In this document: piece after piece, positions 10,035-20,168 of the stretch
Numbering within the stretch: the stretch's first letter is position 1
Layout of the letters: the number at the start of each line of letters is the position of its first letter
Notes under the pieces: model-generated
What the model saw: the letters and a program-made list of their open reading frames with translations, nothing else
What the model was told of the DNA's origin: nothing
Database searches by the model: none
Program-made: the position numbers and the translations under genes
Origin: Bacillota bacterium
GTDB taxonomy: Bacteria; Bacillota; Sulfobacillia; Sulfobacillales; Sulfobacillaceae
Direction: 5' to 3'
Length of the DNA: 64,000 bases
Assembly (NCBI GenBank): GCA_021821465.1
Contig: JAKACM010000001.1
Location: forward strand, 1 to 64,000

Positions 10035-10249
10035 GAATATTCCCCTTCCTCTGGCATGGTGTATTCTAGATATACGATGCCATTCCCGAGAAACGTGCAC
10101 GGCCAATAAATTTTAACCTGACTCGAAGGTCATTGCCTGTTAAACTCAATAGACCGAATAGATAGCATTGGCAACAATATAGCCGCGACAGCCCTATTAC
10201 TTTGGTGGAAAAGCCAAAACAACCATTACCACTCGCTTGCGTATCTGGC

Positions 10250-10912
10250 CTAGCCTCCCATCGTCAGCAAATTTTTCATTGCCATCAATCCCATAGGAGC
10301 TATAAACACACCCAATACATTAAGCAACAAGAGTGCTGGCAGTATGGTTAACAAGAGAGGATCCGACTGTTTTCTCAAAGCATCCTCAAGCGCCAATTGT
10401 TCTTCCATATCCCATGCCTGCGTGATGACATCCTCGGCTTGTAATCCGTTTTGGTAACCGTAAACCATCATGGTTGTCACCAATTCCGACTCAGCTCCAG
10501 GATACTTTGCCCGAAACTGGGAAAACACCGATGAATCAGCATGCTGCGATCCGATAACCTTAGCTAATGTCTCTATATCCGTCGCAACTTCAGGGACGGC
10601 TAAGACCGCCTGGTCGACAGCTTGCCAAAATGTCATCCCGGCGCTTAAAAAGAATGCTGCAGTTCTCCAAAACTTTACAAGCTCCCAACGTCTTTTGCGA
10701 ACCATTTTACGGCTTAATGGGCGATCCCAGAACCCGATCAAACCAACGAGAATAGTGAGGACGAGAAGAACAGCGCTTTGCAAATTCGCCTGCCACAACC
10801 AAAACGGGAAGAGACCGAAGCCGATCCAAAGCAGATTATCGGAACGAAAGCGATGATTCTTAACGGAACTTGCAAAAATTCCCCAACACACCGCGGCAGC
10901 CATCGTATTCAT
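10250..10912 (-). CDS. TadC-like type II/IV pilus assembly membrane protein
   Basis: T2SS-F-like domain; last gene of a tadA-B-C-like cluster. Confidence 0.75.
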   Translation of the reverse strand: MNTMAAAVCWGIFASSVKNHRFRSDNLLWIGFGLFPFWLWQANLQSAVLLVLTILVGLIGFWDRPLSRKMVRKRRWELVKFWRTAAFFLSAGMTFWQAVDQAVLAVPEVATDIETLAKVIGSQHADSSVFSQFRAKYPGAESELVTTMMVYGYQNGLQAEDVITQAWDMEEQLALEDALRKQSDPLLLTILPALLLLNVLGVFIAPMGLMAMKNLLTMGG

Positions 10913-11619
10913 AATGACGTCTCGTTTCGGATATGGGCCGCAAAAATTTGAAGCACAGAAAAACTGACTAGTGCAATAAATGCTAGGACCAAATGACCAA
11001 GGCCCGTAGTGGTCAATACCTTGTAAAACTCGGGAAGAACAAAAGCAAATAGGAGTAAAATGGCATAGGGTGCAACTATTAAAATAAGAACGGTCGATTC
11101 AATGGCCATTTCATCAAGTCGGCGCTGAAATTGCCAGCGTCGAGTTAAAGCCATGTGCTTAAGAACATGATCGATGATATTGTCTAGTGCGCCGCCATAG
11201 CGATTTGCTAAGCGGGCAGATTGTGCAACGACTCTCATAGCATCGGTATGCCATTTCATTGCCAATTCATCAAGCACCACTTGAGGATCTGCATGAAGAC
11301 GAATGGTTGAATCGGAACGCGCCACATCATCCAAGGCAAAGGCTAGACTGCCCCGAGCTTTGAGCATGCGTCCCAGTCGCTGAAGGAACAATTCGGTTTC
11401 TTGACCATCCAATTCGGATTGACGGCGCCTGCGTCGACTCTTCCAAAAACTGTCCAATCCCCAAACCATGATTAGAAACGCCAAGGCAACACTGTGATTG
11501 GCAATCAAAAGCGATGCCAAGCTGGCCCAAGGTAAGAATATTGGACGATAAGACGGCGATAAAAGACCTCTCGCCGTTAATCCTAGCAGCCCCGCGCTTA
11601 AAATAACCGAACTATGCAT
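10909..11619 (-). CDS. TadB-like type II secretion F-domain protein
   Basis: SARLANRYGGALDNIIDHVLKHM typical of TadB; overlaps neighbours. Confidence 0.8.
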   Translation of the reverse strand: MHSSVILSAGLLGLTARGLLSPSYRPIFLPWASLASLLIANHSVALAFLIMVWGLDSFWKSRRRRRQSELDGQETELFLQRLGRMLKARGSLAFALDDVARSDSTIRLHADPQVVLDELAMKWHTDAMRVVAQSARLANRYGGALDNIIDHVLKHMALTRRWQFQRRLDEMAIESTVLILIVAPYAILLLFAFVLPEFYKVLTTTGLGHLVLAFIALVSFSVLQIFAAHIRNETSL

Positions 11620-12919
11620 AAAATCGCCCTACCTTGACAAACCCAGGTGCTTGGCCCGTTTGGTACTGCCATATTGCGTTCATTTGATTCTGAAGTGGTT
11701 GCTGGACCGATTCAATCCGGCGAACACCATCGGGATAACGACGAACATAGATAATGATATCAAGGGTTTCCCGGATTTGTTCAGTCAGCCGATCAAAAGA
11801 AATTCCCAACTGGCGGCGGGAACACATCCGAGCCAGTCGCAAAATCGTATCGGCACCTCCAGACTGGCTGTGAACTGTTGACAGACTTCCTAAATGGCCT
11901 GTGGACATGGCTTCAATTAGTTCCATGGCCTCCTCGCCCCGAACTTCGCCAACAATGATCCGGTCCGGCCGCATTCGCAAGGAATTAATTACCAAATCAT
12001 AGATCGAATAATGGCGGTTCATCTCTAAACTGACCGTGTTAGCATGATTCAGATTCAGTTCCCGCACATCTTCAATCGTAATCAAACGCTCATCTTCGCC
12101 AATCACGGACGTCAACAGTCGCAGCAGTGACGTTTTGCCCGATCCCGCACCCCCGGCGACCAGAATGTTTCGCCGTTCTTTAATGAATGTGATGAAATCC
12201 TCCCACAATTCCATACTTAGGGACCCGTTCAATAAGTAATCGTCCAAACTCAGGGGTTCCTGCCGGGCCCTCCTTATGGTAATTGTCGGCTGATCTGCGA
12301 CCGGCGGCAACACACAATGGATGCGGGAACCATCGACGAGTTGGGCATCACATAGGGGGGACTCGGTATTGAGCACGCGCCCCGCTCGGCTGGCGAGCCG
12401 CTGTGCCAAAAGAGCTACATCTTCGGGCGTATCAAAGTGCTGCTTCACCTGTTCAATGTGTCCGTCTCGCTCACAGAAAATCCGTTCCGGACCATTCACC
12501 ATAATATCGGTCACCTTATCATCGGTGAGCAACGCATCCAGCGGCCCCAACCCCGTGAGCCGGTTGAGCAACGAGCGCCGGTATAGGGTCATGGCGGACA
12601 GATCCAAGCCTTCTTCCCCAATCACTTGGTTAATAGCCTCTTCCAATTGGTTTAGACGGTCGCGATCCCATACCAAATGGCGCAACAATTGAGGATAGCG
12701 GGACTGCACCGCTTCTTGCCAGTGATCGACGTACTGCCCCATAGCCGTGGCTTCTTCCTGGGCGTGCCGTCCCCATACAGTGGTTGTATCAACGGAATCG
12801 TCTGGTTTCCATGAATATTTGTTCGTGACGTTGACCTCCTCGCTAAGCGTGTCTCCATCATACTGGAGGATTGTGCCACAGAACCTGTCAGGAGCGCTTC
12901 CGTGGGAATTAGCGCCCAA
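11612..12919 (-). CDS. TadA/CpaF-family secretion ATPase (exact start uncertain)
   Basis: Walker [49 protein letters not shown]. Confidence 0.92.
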   Translation of the reverse strand: MGANSHGSAPDRFCGTILQYDGDTLSEEVNVTNKYSWKPDDSVDTTTVWGRHAQEEATAMGQYVDHWQEAVQSRYPQLLRHLVWDRDRLNQLEEAINQVIGEEGLDLSAMTLYRRSLLNRLTGLGPLDALLTDDKVTDIMVNGPERIFCERDGHIEQVKQHFDTPEDVALLAQRLASRAGRVLNTESPLCDAQLVDGSRIHCVLPPVADQPTITIRRARQEPLSLDDYLLNGSLSMELWEDFITFIKERRNILVAGGAGSGKTSLLRLLTSVIGEDERLITIEDVRELNLNHANTVSLEMNRHYSIYDLVINSLRMRPDRIIVGEVRGEEAMELIEAMSTGHLGSLSTVHSQSGGADTILRLARMCSRRQLGISFDRLTEQIRETLDIIIYVRRYPDGVRRIESVQQPLQNQMNAIWQYQTGQAPGFVKVGRFYA

Positions 12920-12926
12920 TGCTCAT

Positions 12927-13180
12927 TCATGTCTGGGCCACGACCTGGCCAGACGCATCAATTAAGTATACGGCCACTTCCACGTCCTGACGCAATTTGA
13001 ACCGAAGAGCCACCTGCCAATCCCAAGTACATTACGAAGAAAAGAAGGTGTCTAACCAGTGTGTTGCAGCACTGCAACGGCGGTGTCAAACCGCGGTATT
13101 TTCTGTACAACTGAAGAAGGCACGCCGTTTTTGGCTAATTCGACTACACACTTGATAATATAAGTCATATCTTAGATCCT
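12927..13180 (-). pseudogene. Decayed 3' fragment of a second cbiD copy
   Basis: Minus reading LRQDVEVAVYLIDASGQVVAQT* matches the C-terminus of intact CbiD (LRQDVEVAVYLIDTSGQVMAQSGPT*); ~80% nt identity over ~66 nt by eye. Further upstream ELAKNGVPSSVV resembles NLAMKNGVPLSL. Confidence 0.65.
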
Positions 13181-13247
13181 TCTAATATTGGCATATTGTT
13201 ACTGATGAACTGAGAGATTATGGGGCACAGGAACATTCAGAGTACAA

Positions 13248-13276
13248 GAAAACTGTCGGGGGTCCCGACAGTTTTC
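13248..13276. terminator. Strong hairpin, terminator-like
   Basis: Perfect 13-bp stem GAAAACTGTCGGG-ggt-CCCGACAGTTTTC. Confidence 0.5.
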
Positions 13277-13555
13277 GTTGGATTGCGAATCTCCGGCATT
13301 TTGTGTCCGATTTTACCACACTCTACTGAAGGAATTGAACCTGAGTCATCTTATGAAATCTATTCGACTAAAGCTTCAAAATCTATCGTACACCCCAAGC
13401 ATGTCGATCTCGGGCTCCACCATGGATCGGGGTTTCACACGACTTGCGCGCAACGAAGTCGTTATCCCTTTTGTCAACTTACGCGGTTTTTGTCATTCTT
13501 TATGACCGAATAAAATAACGCTTCCCGAACCATACCTCAACCATATTAATCGTAC

Positions 13556-14464
13556 TTAAGTTTTCTGGGGATCGCCTGGAAGACGGCAGAGTCGTGATGG
13601 AATTTCAGTTTTGGCCTCCTCCAGAAATCGGAGAACGCGTCCCACGGCTTCTTTAATCGCACCGAGGTTGGAGGAATAAGGGGGCAAAAACACCAGGGGG
13701 AGCGCGGAATGATCCGCTAAAAAGGGGGCCAACGCCTGGGCATGATGGATCTTGGCATGGTCAAGAATCCGGTAGATCCGCTGACCGACGTAGGGATTCA
13801 GGACCCCTTGCAGAAATTGTTGAAAAGTCTCTGCAGTCGATTCGGCGTATTGTTCTACTATCACGTCACCGGTCGCGGGAGCGACCGTTCCCATGAGAAT
13901 AGCGGCCGCGTGGCGGCCGGTGGTTTTAATTTTCTTCTGTTTCCCACATAGCGCCCCTGTGGCACCAATGGCTTGATCGTCTCGATGTGCGCTTCCTCTT
14001 CAAAGAGCCAGAGATCGTAGGGCGTCAGGTTTTTTTTAATTCTTACAAGGCGTCCCGAAGACTTGTTGCTTGATGGGATCGGCCTGGTCTAAGACATACG
14101 GGGGACGAGTCCCGCGAAAACCATGGCGGTGAAGCCCTTGGGTACATCCCGCTCGACTCATGGGAATGCCGTAGCGATCGTGCAAAAATGCTTGAAACAC
14201 GCGGGTGTCCCCATTCGCCGATTCTCCGTAGCCCGCTGCCTGGGGCGATTCCTGAAGCCGTGGGCAAAGTTGTTCGACGATCTCGGGAGGAATTTTTGGG
14301 GGCTTGCCGGGGCTTTTGCCAGACATTAAGGCACCCGGTCCTCCTGGATTCCCACTGACCCCATAACTTCTCACCGTTTCTCCCGTGATCTCAAGAATAT
14401 CGGACACCGCCGTGGCGGGATATCCTTCCCAGACCAACCGAACGGCCATGAGGCGAACGCGCAT
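13556..14464 (-). pseudogene. IS630-family transposase, frameshifted
   Basis: N-terminal HTH ORF (14036..14464) and C-terminal DDE ORF (13556..13894: ILDHAKIHHAQALAPFLADH...LPPYSSNLGAIKEA); KNLTPYDLWLFEEEAHIETIKPLVPQGRYVGNRRK lies in another frame between them. Confidence 0.8.
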
Positions 14465-14995
14465 GCGCCCAGACTCCGTCTACTTTTCGAGCTTCCGCAC
14501 ACTGTGTAGAGAAAATCCATGAATCGTAATGATCTTGACCACGTCAGTTCCCTCCCTACCCTACAATTCGGTAGAGAGGGTGAAAAATCCTTTGAGTAAG
14601 AGAAATGGACAACTTATGGACGAGTTATATAGAGTGTGGGTGCCGTAAACGGCGTTTCGTTAACTTGACGTTTCCAATCTGGGTGAAGCGACGTATGATG
14701 TCACTCACCATCATCGCTGTGGGATGGCATGCGAATTCGAATACGATGGCCATCGACGATCCAGAGACTGTCGGGTTGCATGAATGTATTATTGAGGGCT
14801 AAGAGCCATCGCCACACGCCCACGTCCCGTGGCCGTCACCCCCGTTTCCTTTAACCGGAATACCACAATCCGGCGTTCCGGGTGGGTATTCCACGAATGA
14901 TCGACCCCACTACCGAAAATAAAACTCACGCCCGGATTATCATAACCCCTTCAAAAACTGAAAAGAACGTGAAAACTCATGATAAAATAACTCTT

Positions 14996-16258
14996 ATGTG
15001 TAAAACCTCATTGCAGGCAACTCGCCCCGACTCGTTGTGGCGTAGTCGTCCTTTTCGGTCTTTCTACTCGGCACAGGTTGTATCCTATTTCGGAGATAGC
15101 ATGCTCACATTGGCCTTGCCGTTTCTCGTCTTGCAATTGACCGGATCCGGTATTTTAATGGGGGTCGTGGGGATGGCCGAGACTTTGCCATTGTTTCTGT
15201 TCGCGATTCCGGCAGGACTCTTGGCAGACTGGGGGGACAGACACTCGCTCATCATTATGGCAGATTTCGGGCGTGCGGCACTCTGGATATTGATTCCTGT
15301 GAGTTTGTGGCTGAATCATGGAGTGATGATCACCATTTTGTTCGTCGTCTTCATAACGTCACTGCTGGGCGTCGTATTCAACAGTGCCTACCTAGGCAGC
15401 GAGCAAGCCCTTTGGCCGACCTCTCAGCTTAATTTCGTCAACAGTTATATAGAAGCCGGTGAAAGTGCAGCGTATATGATTGGTCCTGTGATCACGGGGG
15501 CCATGATTCACTTTTGGAGCATTACCGTACCGCTAATTCTCAATGCACTGTCTTTCGCTCTTTCCGGATCGCTCTTAAGAAAAGTCATTCCCCGTTCGCC
15601 GACGACCCCTTTATCTTCGTTGGCTCCATCATGGTCCTCAATTACAAAGGACATGAAAGAGGCGATGTCTTGGATTCGAAAAAATTCTCTTCTCAAAGAG
15701 GCCACAATCTTATGGGCTTTTCACCGCTTAATTTTTGCCTCATTGATTCCGGCTTTGACATATCTGGTCATCCACTCATTTCATGATTCTTCACCCTATC
15801 TGGGATTAATTATTACACTCTATGCCGCCGGATCCCTTGTCGGTACGTTCCTTCAACCGCACACTCCCGGACAGTGGCCGTTATGGAATTTTGTGGCCAT
15901 GGCACTCTCTGGAATCGCAGCCTGCGTTGCCGGATTGTGGGGTGCAATCCCCTGGGTGCTAATGGCGAGCATCGGAAGCCTTGGCTGCAGCGAAGGATAT
16001 ATTCTTGTGTATTATTTGACGAAACGCAGCATGGAATCTCAGCCGTCCCTGAGTGGACGCATTTACAGTATCACTGCGGGAATAACTCAGGGTTTTGGAT
16101 CCCTGGGATTTCTCATCACAGGGACACTATTAAGTCTATTGGGTGCTCCCCAGACTTGGGATGTTATGGGGACATCAGCCTTATTGACTGCCGCGATGTT
16201 CATAATATCAAGGTGGGGGAAAACACCAGAAACCGACTTGCCAAAGCGACCGAGTTGA
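14996..16258 (+). CDS. MFS transporter (drug exporter-like)
   Basis: Multiple TM segments, MFS motif AGLLADWGDRHS; ORF open from 14882. Confidence 0.8.
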   Translation: MCKTSLQATRPDSLWRSRPFRSFYSAQVVSYFGDSMLTLALPFLVLQLTGSGILMGVVGMAETLPLFLFAIPAGLLADWGDRHSLIIMADFGRAALWILIPVSLWLNHGVMITILFVVFITSLLGVVFNSAYLGSEQALWPTSQLNFVNSYIEAGESAAYMIGPVITGAMIHFWSITVPLILNALSFALSGSLLRKVIPRSPTTPLSSLAPSWSSITKDMKEAMSWIRKNSLLKEATILWAFHRLIFASLIPALTYLVIHSFHDSSPYLGLIITLYAAGSLVGTFLQPHTPGQWPLWNFVAMALSGIAACVAGLWGAIPWVLMASIGSLGCSEGYILVYYLTKRSMESQPSLSGRIYSITAGITQGFGSLGFLITGTLLSLLGAPQTWDVMGTSALLTAAMFIISRWGKTPETDLPKRPS

Positions 16259-16380
16259 TGTCATTGGGAAATTCTTGCGCAATTCCGCTTCAAAGACCGT
16301 ATATGCGTTCGATAGTTGAGATTTGTAAGACGATCGCGGGAAAATCATCTGACTCGAAAAGTTCCATCTAAAAAGGTCGC

Positions 16381-17247
16381 CTAAAATGTGGGTTCAATAT
16401 CCGTTGATATCTTTCTTACGTATCGGAGATAACCCGAAACTCTCTGATCGTCCAAGATCGGATACGTGTACCCCAATGCCCTTGCCACAACCAATGCCAT
16501 GTCACGAAACAGCTCACATGTTGTGAACAACGCTTTCCAACGATTTTCATACTCACTATCCAAAAAGGTCATTAAGTATGTCGCCCAGATGTTCGGTGGC
16601 AGATACTGTTCAAAATACTTCTCGCCGGCTCCAACATTGGCCGAAAAGTTCGTGTCCACCCCGACAAACCACTTCAGCATCAACGTCGACATATCCCTCA
16701 CCGGATGTTCGAACATAAAGTTCGCATAGGGCAGCTGCCGTCTCGCCAAACCCTTGGCGACATATGTGCTTACCCACCAAAATTCGTTGCAACAAGACGA
16801 AAACTCGCGTTTGGTTGGGGACTTAATGAGATAGTCACTGTCATTTGCCGGTGGAAGTTTTCCGAACATGCCATCTTTGTCCATCAACAATACACTTAAA
16901 CTCTCTGGCCTATATTGGTCCAATTTTTCCAAGGGATACAGTGTCAGATCCATTCGATTTCCGTCTGCGAAAAGCATCAGAAACGCAAATGCATCTCTGT
17001 TACTCAGAGACAATACGTTTTCATCAGGAGTTTGCATCATGATTAATTCCCCGAAATTTCTGATCCAGCTTCGATCCCGTACCAATTTATTCATTGATGA
17101 CATAATATAAACGATGTCGTAGTCCTGAAAAATATCGGATTTGGTGTGGGGATTTACCCAGGAGCCATTCATAAACACAGCCCGTATCCGCGGATCCTCG
17201 GATGCGAACTTTAAGACGGCATTCAATATTTCTGATTCGGTTCTCAC
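16381..17247 (-). CDS. Streptomycin adenylyltransferase-like nucleotidyltransferase (ANT(6)/AadK family; GTG start at 17247)
   Basis: MRTESEILNAVLKFASEDPRIRAVFMNGSWVNPHTKSDIFQDYDIVYIM; GGAGGGG RBS. Confidence 0.8.
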   Translation of the reverse strand: MRTESEILNAVLKFASEDPRIRAVFMNGSWVNPHTKSDIFQDYDIVYIMSSMNKLVRDRSWIRNFGELIMMQTPDENVLSLSNRDAFAFLMLFADGNRMDLTLYPLEKLDQYRPESLSVLLMDKDGMFGKLPPANDSDYLIKSPTKREFSSCCNEFWWVSTYVAKGLARRQLPYANFMFEHPVRDMSTLMLKWFVGVDTNFSANVGAGEKYFEQYLPPNIWATYLMTFLDSEYENRWKALFTTCELFRDMALVVARALGYTYPILDDQRVSGYLRYVRKISTDIEPTF

Positions 17248-17441
17248 CGATTCCCCTCCGATCTTCTTCATAAGTCGGGACTCTAACAATGGCCACAGTC
17301 TATCACTCTCACAGATGTATCTCAATCTACCCAAAATTATCGCGGTGCTAAGTCGAGTCGTTATAACTCCGTGCGGGGTCCAAAGTTATAACAAATGAGT
17401 GGTTTTTGACACTACCCCTAAGAATGATATGCAATGCTCAA

Positions 17442-18590
17442 TTATGTTGGTCCGCTCTGGGCCATGACCTGCCCCGAAGTGTCGATTAAATATACGGCTA
17501 CTTCGACATCTTGACGCAATTGCGAGAGTAGAGAAGCCCGTGCCTCCTTCACCAAAGCGGCCAAAAACATAGGAAACCGGCGACCTCGTTCTATGGCCCC
17601 CGAAGCGGTGGTACATTGCTGCATTTCGAGCCGCAATGACAAAGGCACTCCATTTTTCATAGCCAAGTTGAGAAGCGATGCCATATCTGCCCTCGACTCC
17701 CGAGCATGAAGATCCAAAGCGCCTTGTGCCACTTTCGTCAACTTGCCCGGCATAGCTACAAACACGACGCGCCGAACGTTGGGACGGATATTCACCACAT
17801 GCAGTGCATAGCCTAAAAATCGCGCCACTTCCACCACGGATTCAGCGGGCTCTGATGAAAAATGGGTATCGGCCCACTCTTTTGTCCGGGATCCTGTGAC
17901 TAAGATCACTTGGGAACTACTTGCACACGCCACCTTCGTCGCTAACACCACCGAGGCTTTCCATGACGACAGAGAATAAGGACGCACCACGCCGGTGGTA
18001 CCCAAAATTGATATGCCCCCGATAATGCCTAGCCGCGAGTTGTCTGTTCTTTGAGCAATGTCCTCGCCATCTTGAACGCTGACCAAGATTTTCAGTCCGG
18101 AGGAGGATCCGTGAACTAATTGGCCTAGAATCTTTTCTTTCGCCTTTTGGGCCTCGTAGATAATCATCTTTTGGGGAATTCGATTAATGGCAGCCGCCCC
18201 TAGGGGCAAGTCCAGCCCCGGTCGGGTAACACGCCCCACTCCCTCCCCTCCATCTAAGATCAGACCCGGAGAAGATAAGACTTGAACTGTCACGGTAATC
18301 AATGCGCCGTGGGTTGCATCGGGATCGTCCCCTCCGTCTTTTTGGATTGTACAGCTTGCCTCAATACCGGGTTTTAACAGCGACGATTGATATACGGAAA
18401 GATGAGCCCTTTTCCCTATGGGAAGGGTCACGGTAATGTCAGGGGAAATCCGGTTCTCGATAAGTAACATCAAAGCCCCTACAGTGGCAGCTTGCGCACA
18501 GGTTCCGGTGGTAAATCCTTGACGTAATCGCTTCATCCGGCCATCAATCATCACGTTTTCATACATCGACCCGAGATAGAGGTCCTCCAA
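17442..18590 (-). CDS. cbiD: Cobalt-precorrin-5B C1-methyltransferase
   Basis: LRQGFTTGTCAQAATVGA N-terminal motif, GTTGVVRPYSLSSWKAS, GRRFPMFLAALVKEAR; last gene of cob operon. Confidence 0.93.
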   Translation of the reverse strand: MEDLYLGSMYENVMIDGRMKRLRQGFTTGTCAQAATVGALMLLIENRISPDITVTLPIGKRAHLSVYQSSLLKPGIEASCTIQKDGGDDPDATHGALITVTVQVLSSPGLILDGGEGVGRVTRPGLDLPLGAAAINRIPQKMIIYEAQKAKEKILGQLVHGSSSGLKILVSVQDGEDIAQRTDNSRLGIIGGISILGTTGVVRPYSLSSWKASVVLATKVACASSSQVILVTGSRTKEWADTHFSSEPAESVVEVARFLGYALHVVNIRPNVRRVVFVAMPGKLTKVAQGALDLHARESRADMASLLNLAMKNGVPLSLRLEMQQCTTASGAIERGRRFPMFLAALVKEARASLLSQLRQDVEVAVYLIDTSGQVMAQSGPT

Positions 18591-18614
18591 AAATAACTGA
18601 CCCCCTTCTTTTCG

Positions 18615-20168
18615 TTATTGAGTGTTGACAACAAACGGCCGATCAAGGAGTGTCTCCACATCCTTAAGCGAATAAACCGTATCTTCTTTCACTTCCATCC
18701 CCTCTCTATCCCCTAAGGGTTTATTGTCCACAATCAGTACCGGGATGTTTCTCTCCAAAGCCGGAAGCACTTTGTCAAGCAAATCGTAACTTCCAGCCTT
18801 CGCAATAACCAGTTGGGCCGAGTAGTGGTCATACAATGCTCCATTGAACTCCCGAGAATAGGGGCCCAACATCGCTATAATCTGGCGAGAAGCAAATCCC
18901 AAAGATTCCGCTTTTCCCAGCGATTCGGACGTGGGCAAAGTCCGAACCACAGGAAACACCTCCGGGTTATTTAGCAAACGGGAAGCGTATGCAGAAAGAA
19001 ATTTCGTGCCGATAAACAACATCACCGTTCCCGAAACTGCCTGGGCCAAGACTGCAGCCTGCTCATGACTATGAACCCGAGTAATCAAGGAATTCTCGGC
19101 AATCTCATGGTACCTTTGGTAGCGCACATACCGAATACCGAGATCATGGCAAACCCTTCTGGCGATATCATGCATTTGCCGGGAATCAGGGTGCGCCATA
19201 TCGACAATGTCCCTCACATGATGTTGAATGGCATACGCTTTCAAACTTTCCATATCCCAAGAACCCCATCGGCACTCGACTCCTTCAATCTCGGTGTCAA
19301 AAGCAGGTTTCTGATAAGACAAGGTAACCGAAAAACGCCGAGAAGCCAGGCGTTGCGCGATGATCCGTCCTTCGATCGTCCCACCTAAGACCAGGATTCG
19401 TGGCGTAGAGATCCCCTGGGTTCGCGAATAATATCCACGTGGTGTGATAAAACGTCCATTCCAGTTTACGCTTTGCGAATTTCCTACGACAACGGTGGAG
19501 AACATGTCTATACGATAATCCAAAAAGTGGAAAATATCTGAGAGAATTACCGATTCATCGGCCCGGTAGGCATTACGAACCACTGCCACGGGAGTTTTTG
19601 GATCACGATATCGAAGCAAGATGTCCTGGGCTTCCTTAATTTGGTGATGACGTCTTGCGCTTCGCGGATTGTAAAGTCCCAACACAAAATCGCCCTGGGC
19701 GGCATATTGTACTCGGCGTATGATCTGTGGCCAGGGTGTGAGCAAATCGCTCAAACTGACCACCGCAAAGTCATGCATTATCGGAGCTCCCACGCGGGCA
19801 GCAGCAGCCTGAATGGCAGAAATTCCGGGAACCACTTCAATGGGCGGAACCGCCGACCAAGGATTTTGCCAAAGCCATTCGAGGACCACACCGGCCATCC
19901 CGTAAATCCCGGCATCACCGCCGGACACCACAGCCACATCTCTCCCTTGACGCGTATATTGAACCGCAAGGGCCGCTCGTTGAGTTTCCTGAGAGAGCTG
20001 CCTTCCTTCAATGAGTTGCCGCTGATCTTTCAATATCGATCTCAATAGCTTTATGTAGCCCTCATAGCCCACGATCACATCAACACGCTGCAAAATGCCG
20101 AATGCCTCCGGTGTCAATAACCCGGTATCCCCGGGACCTATTCCCACAATGTAAATGGTCCCTGTCAT
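18615..20168 (-). CDS. CbiH/CobJ (precorrin-3B C17-methyltransferase) fused to CbiJ/CobK-type precorrin-6A reductase
   Basis: N-term IYIVGIGPGDTGLLTPEA...VVSGGDAGIYGMAG; C-term ILVLGGTIEGRIIAQRLASRRFSVTLSY and DMAHP typical of CobK. Confidence 0.9.
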   Translation of the reverse strand: MTGTIYIVGIGPGDTGLLTPEAFGILQRVDVIVGYEGYIKLLRSILKDQRQLIEGRQLSQETQRAALAVQYTRQGRDVAVVSGGDAGIYGMAGVVLEWLWQNPWSAVPPIEVVPGISAIQAAAARVGAPIMHDFAVVSLSDLLTPWPQIIRRVQYAAQGDFVLGLYNPRSARRHHQIKEAQDILLRYRDPKTPVAVVRNAYRADESVILSDIFHFLDYRIDMFSTVVVGNSQSVNWNGRFITPRGYYSRTQGISTPRILVLGGTIEGRIIAQRLASRRFSVTLSYQKPAFDTEIEGVECRWGSWDMESLKAYAIQHHVRDIVDMAHPDSRQMHDIARRVCHDLGIRYVRYQRYHEIAENSLITRVHSHEQAAVLAQAVSGTVMLFIGTKFLSAYASRLLNNPEVFPVVRTLPTSESLGKAESLGFASRQIIAMLGPYSREFNGALYDHYSAQLVIAKAGSYDLLDKVLPALERNIPVLIVDNKPLGDREGMEVKEDTVYSLKDVETLLDRPFVVNTQ

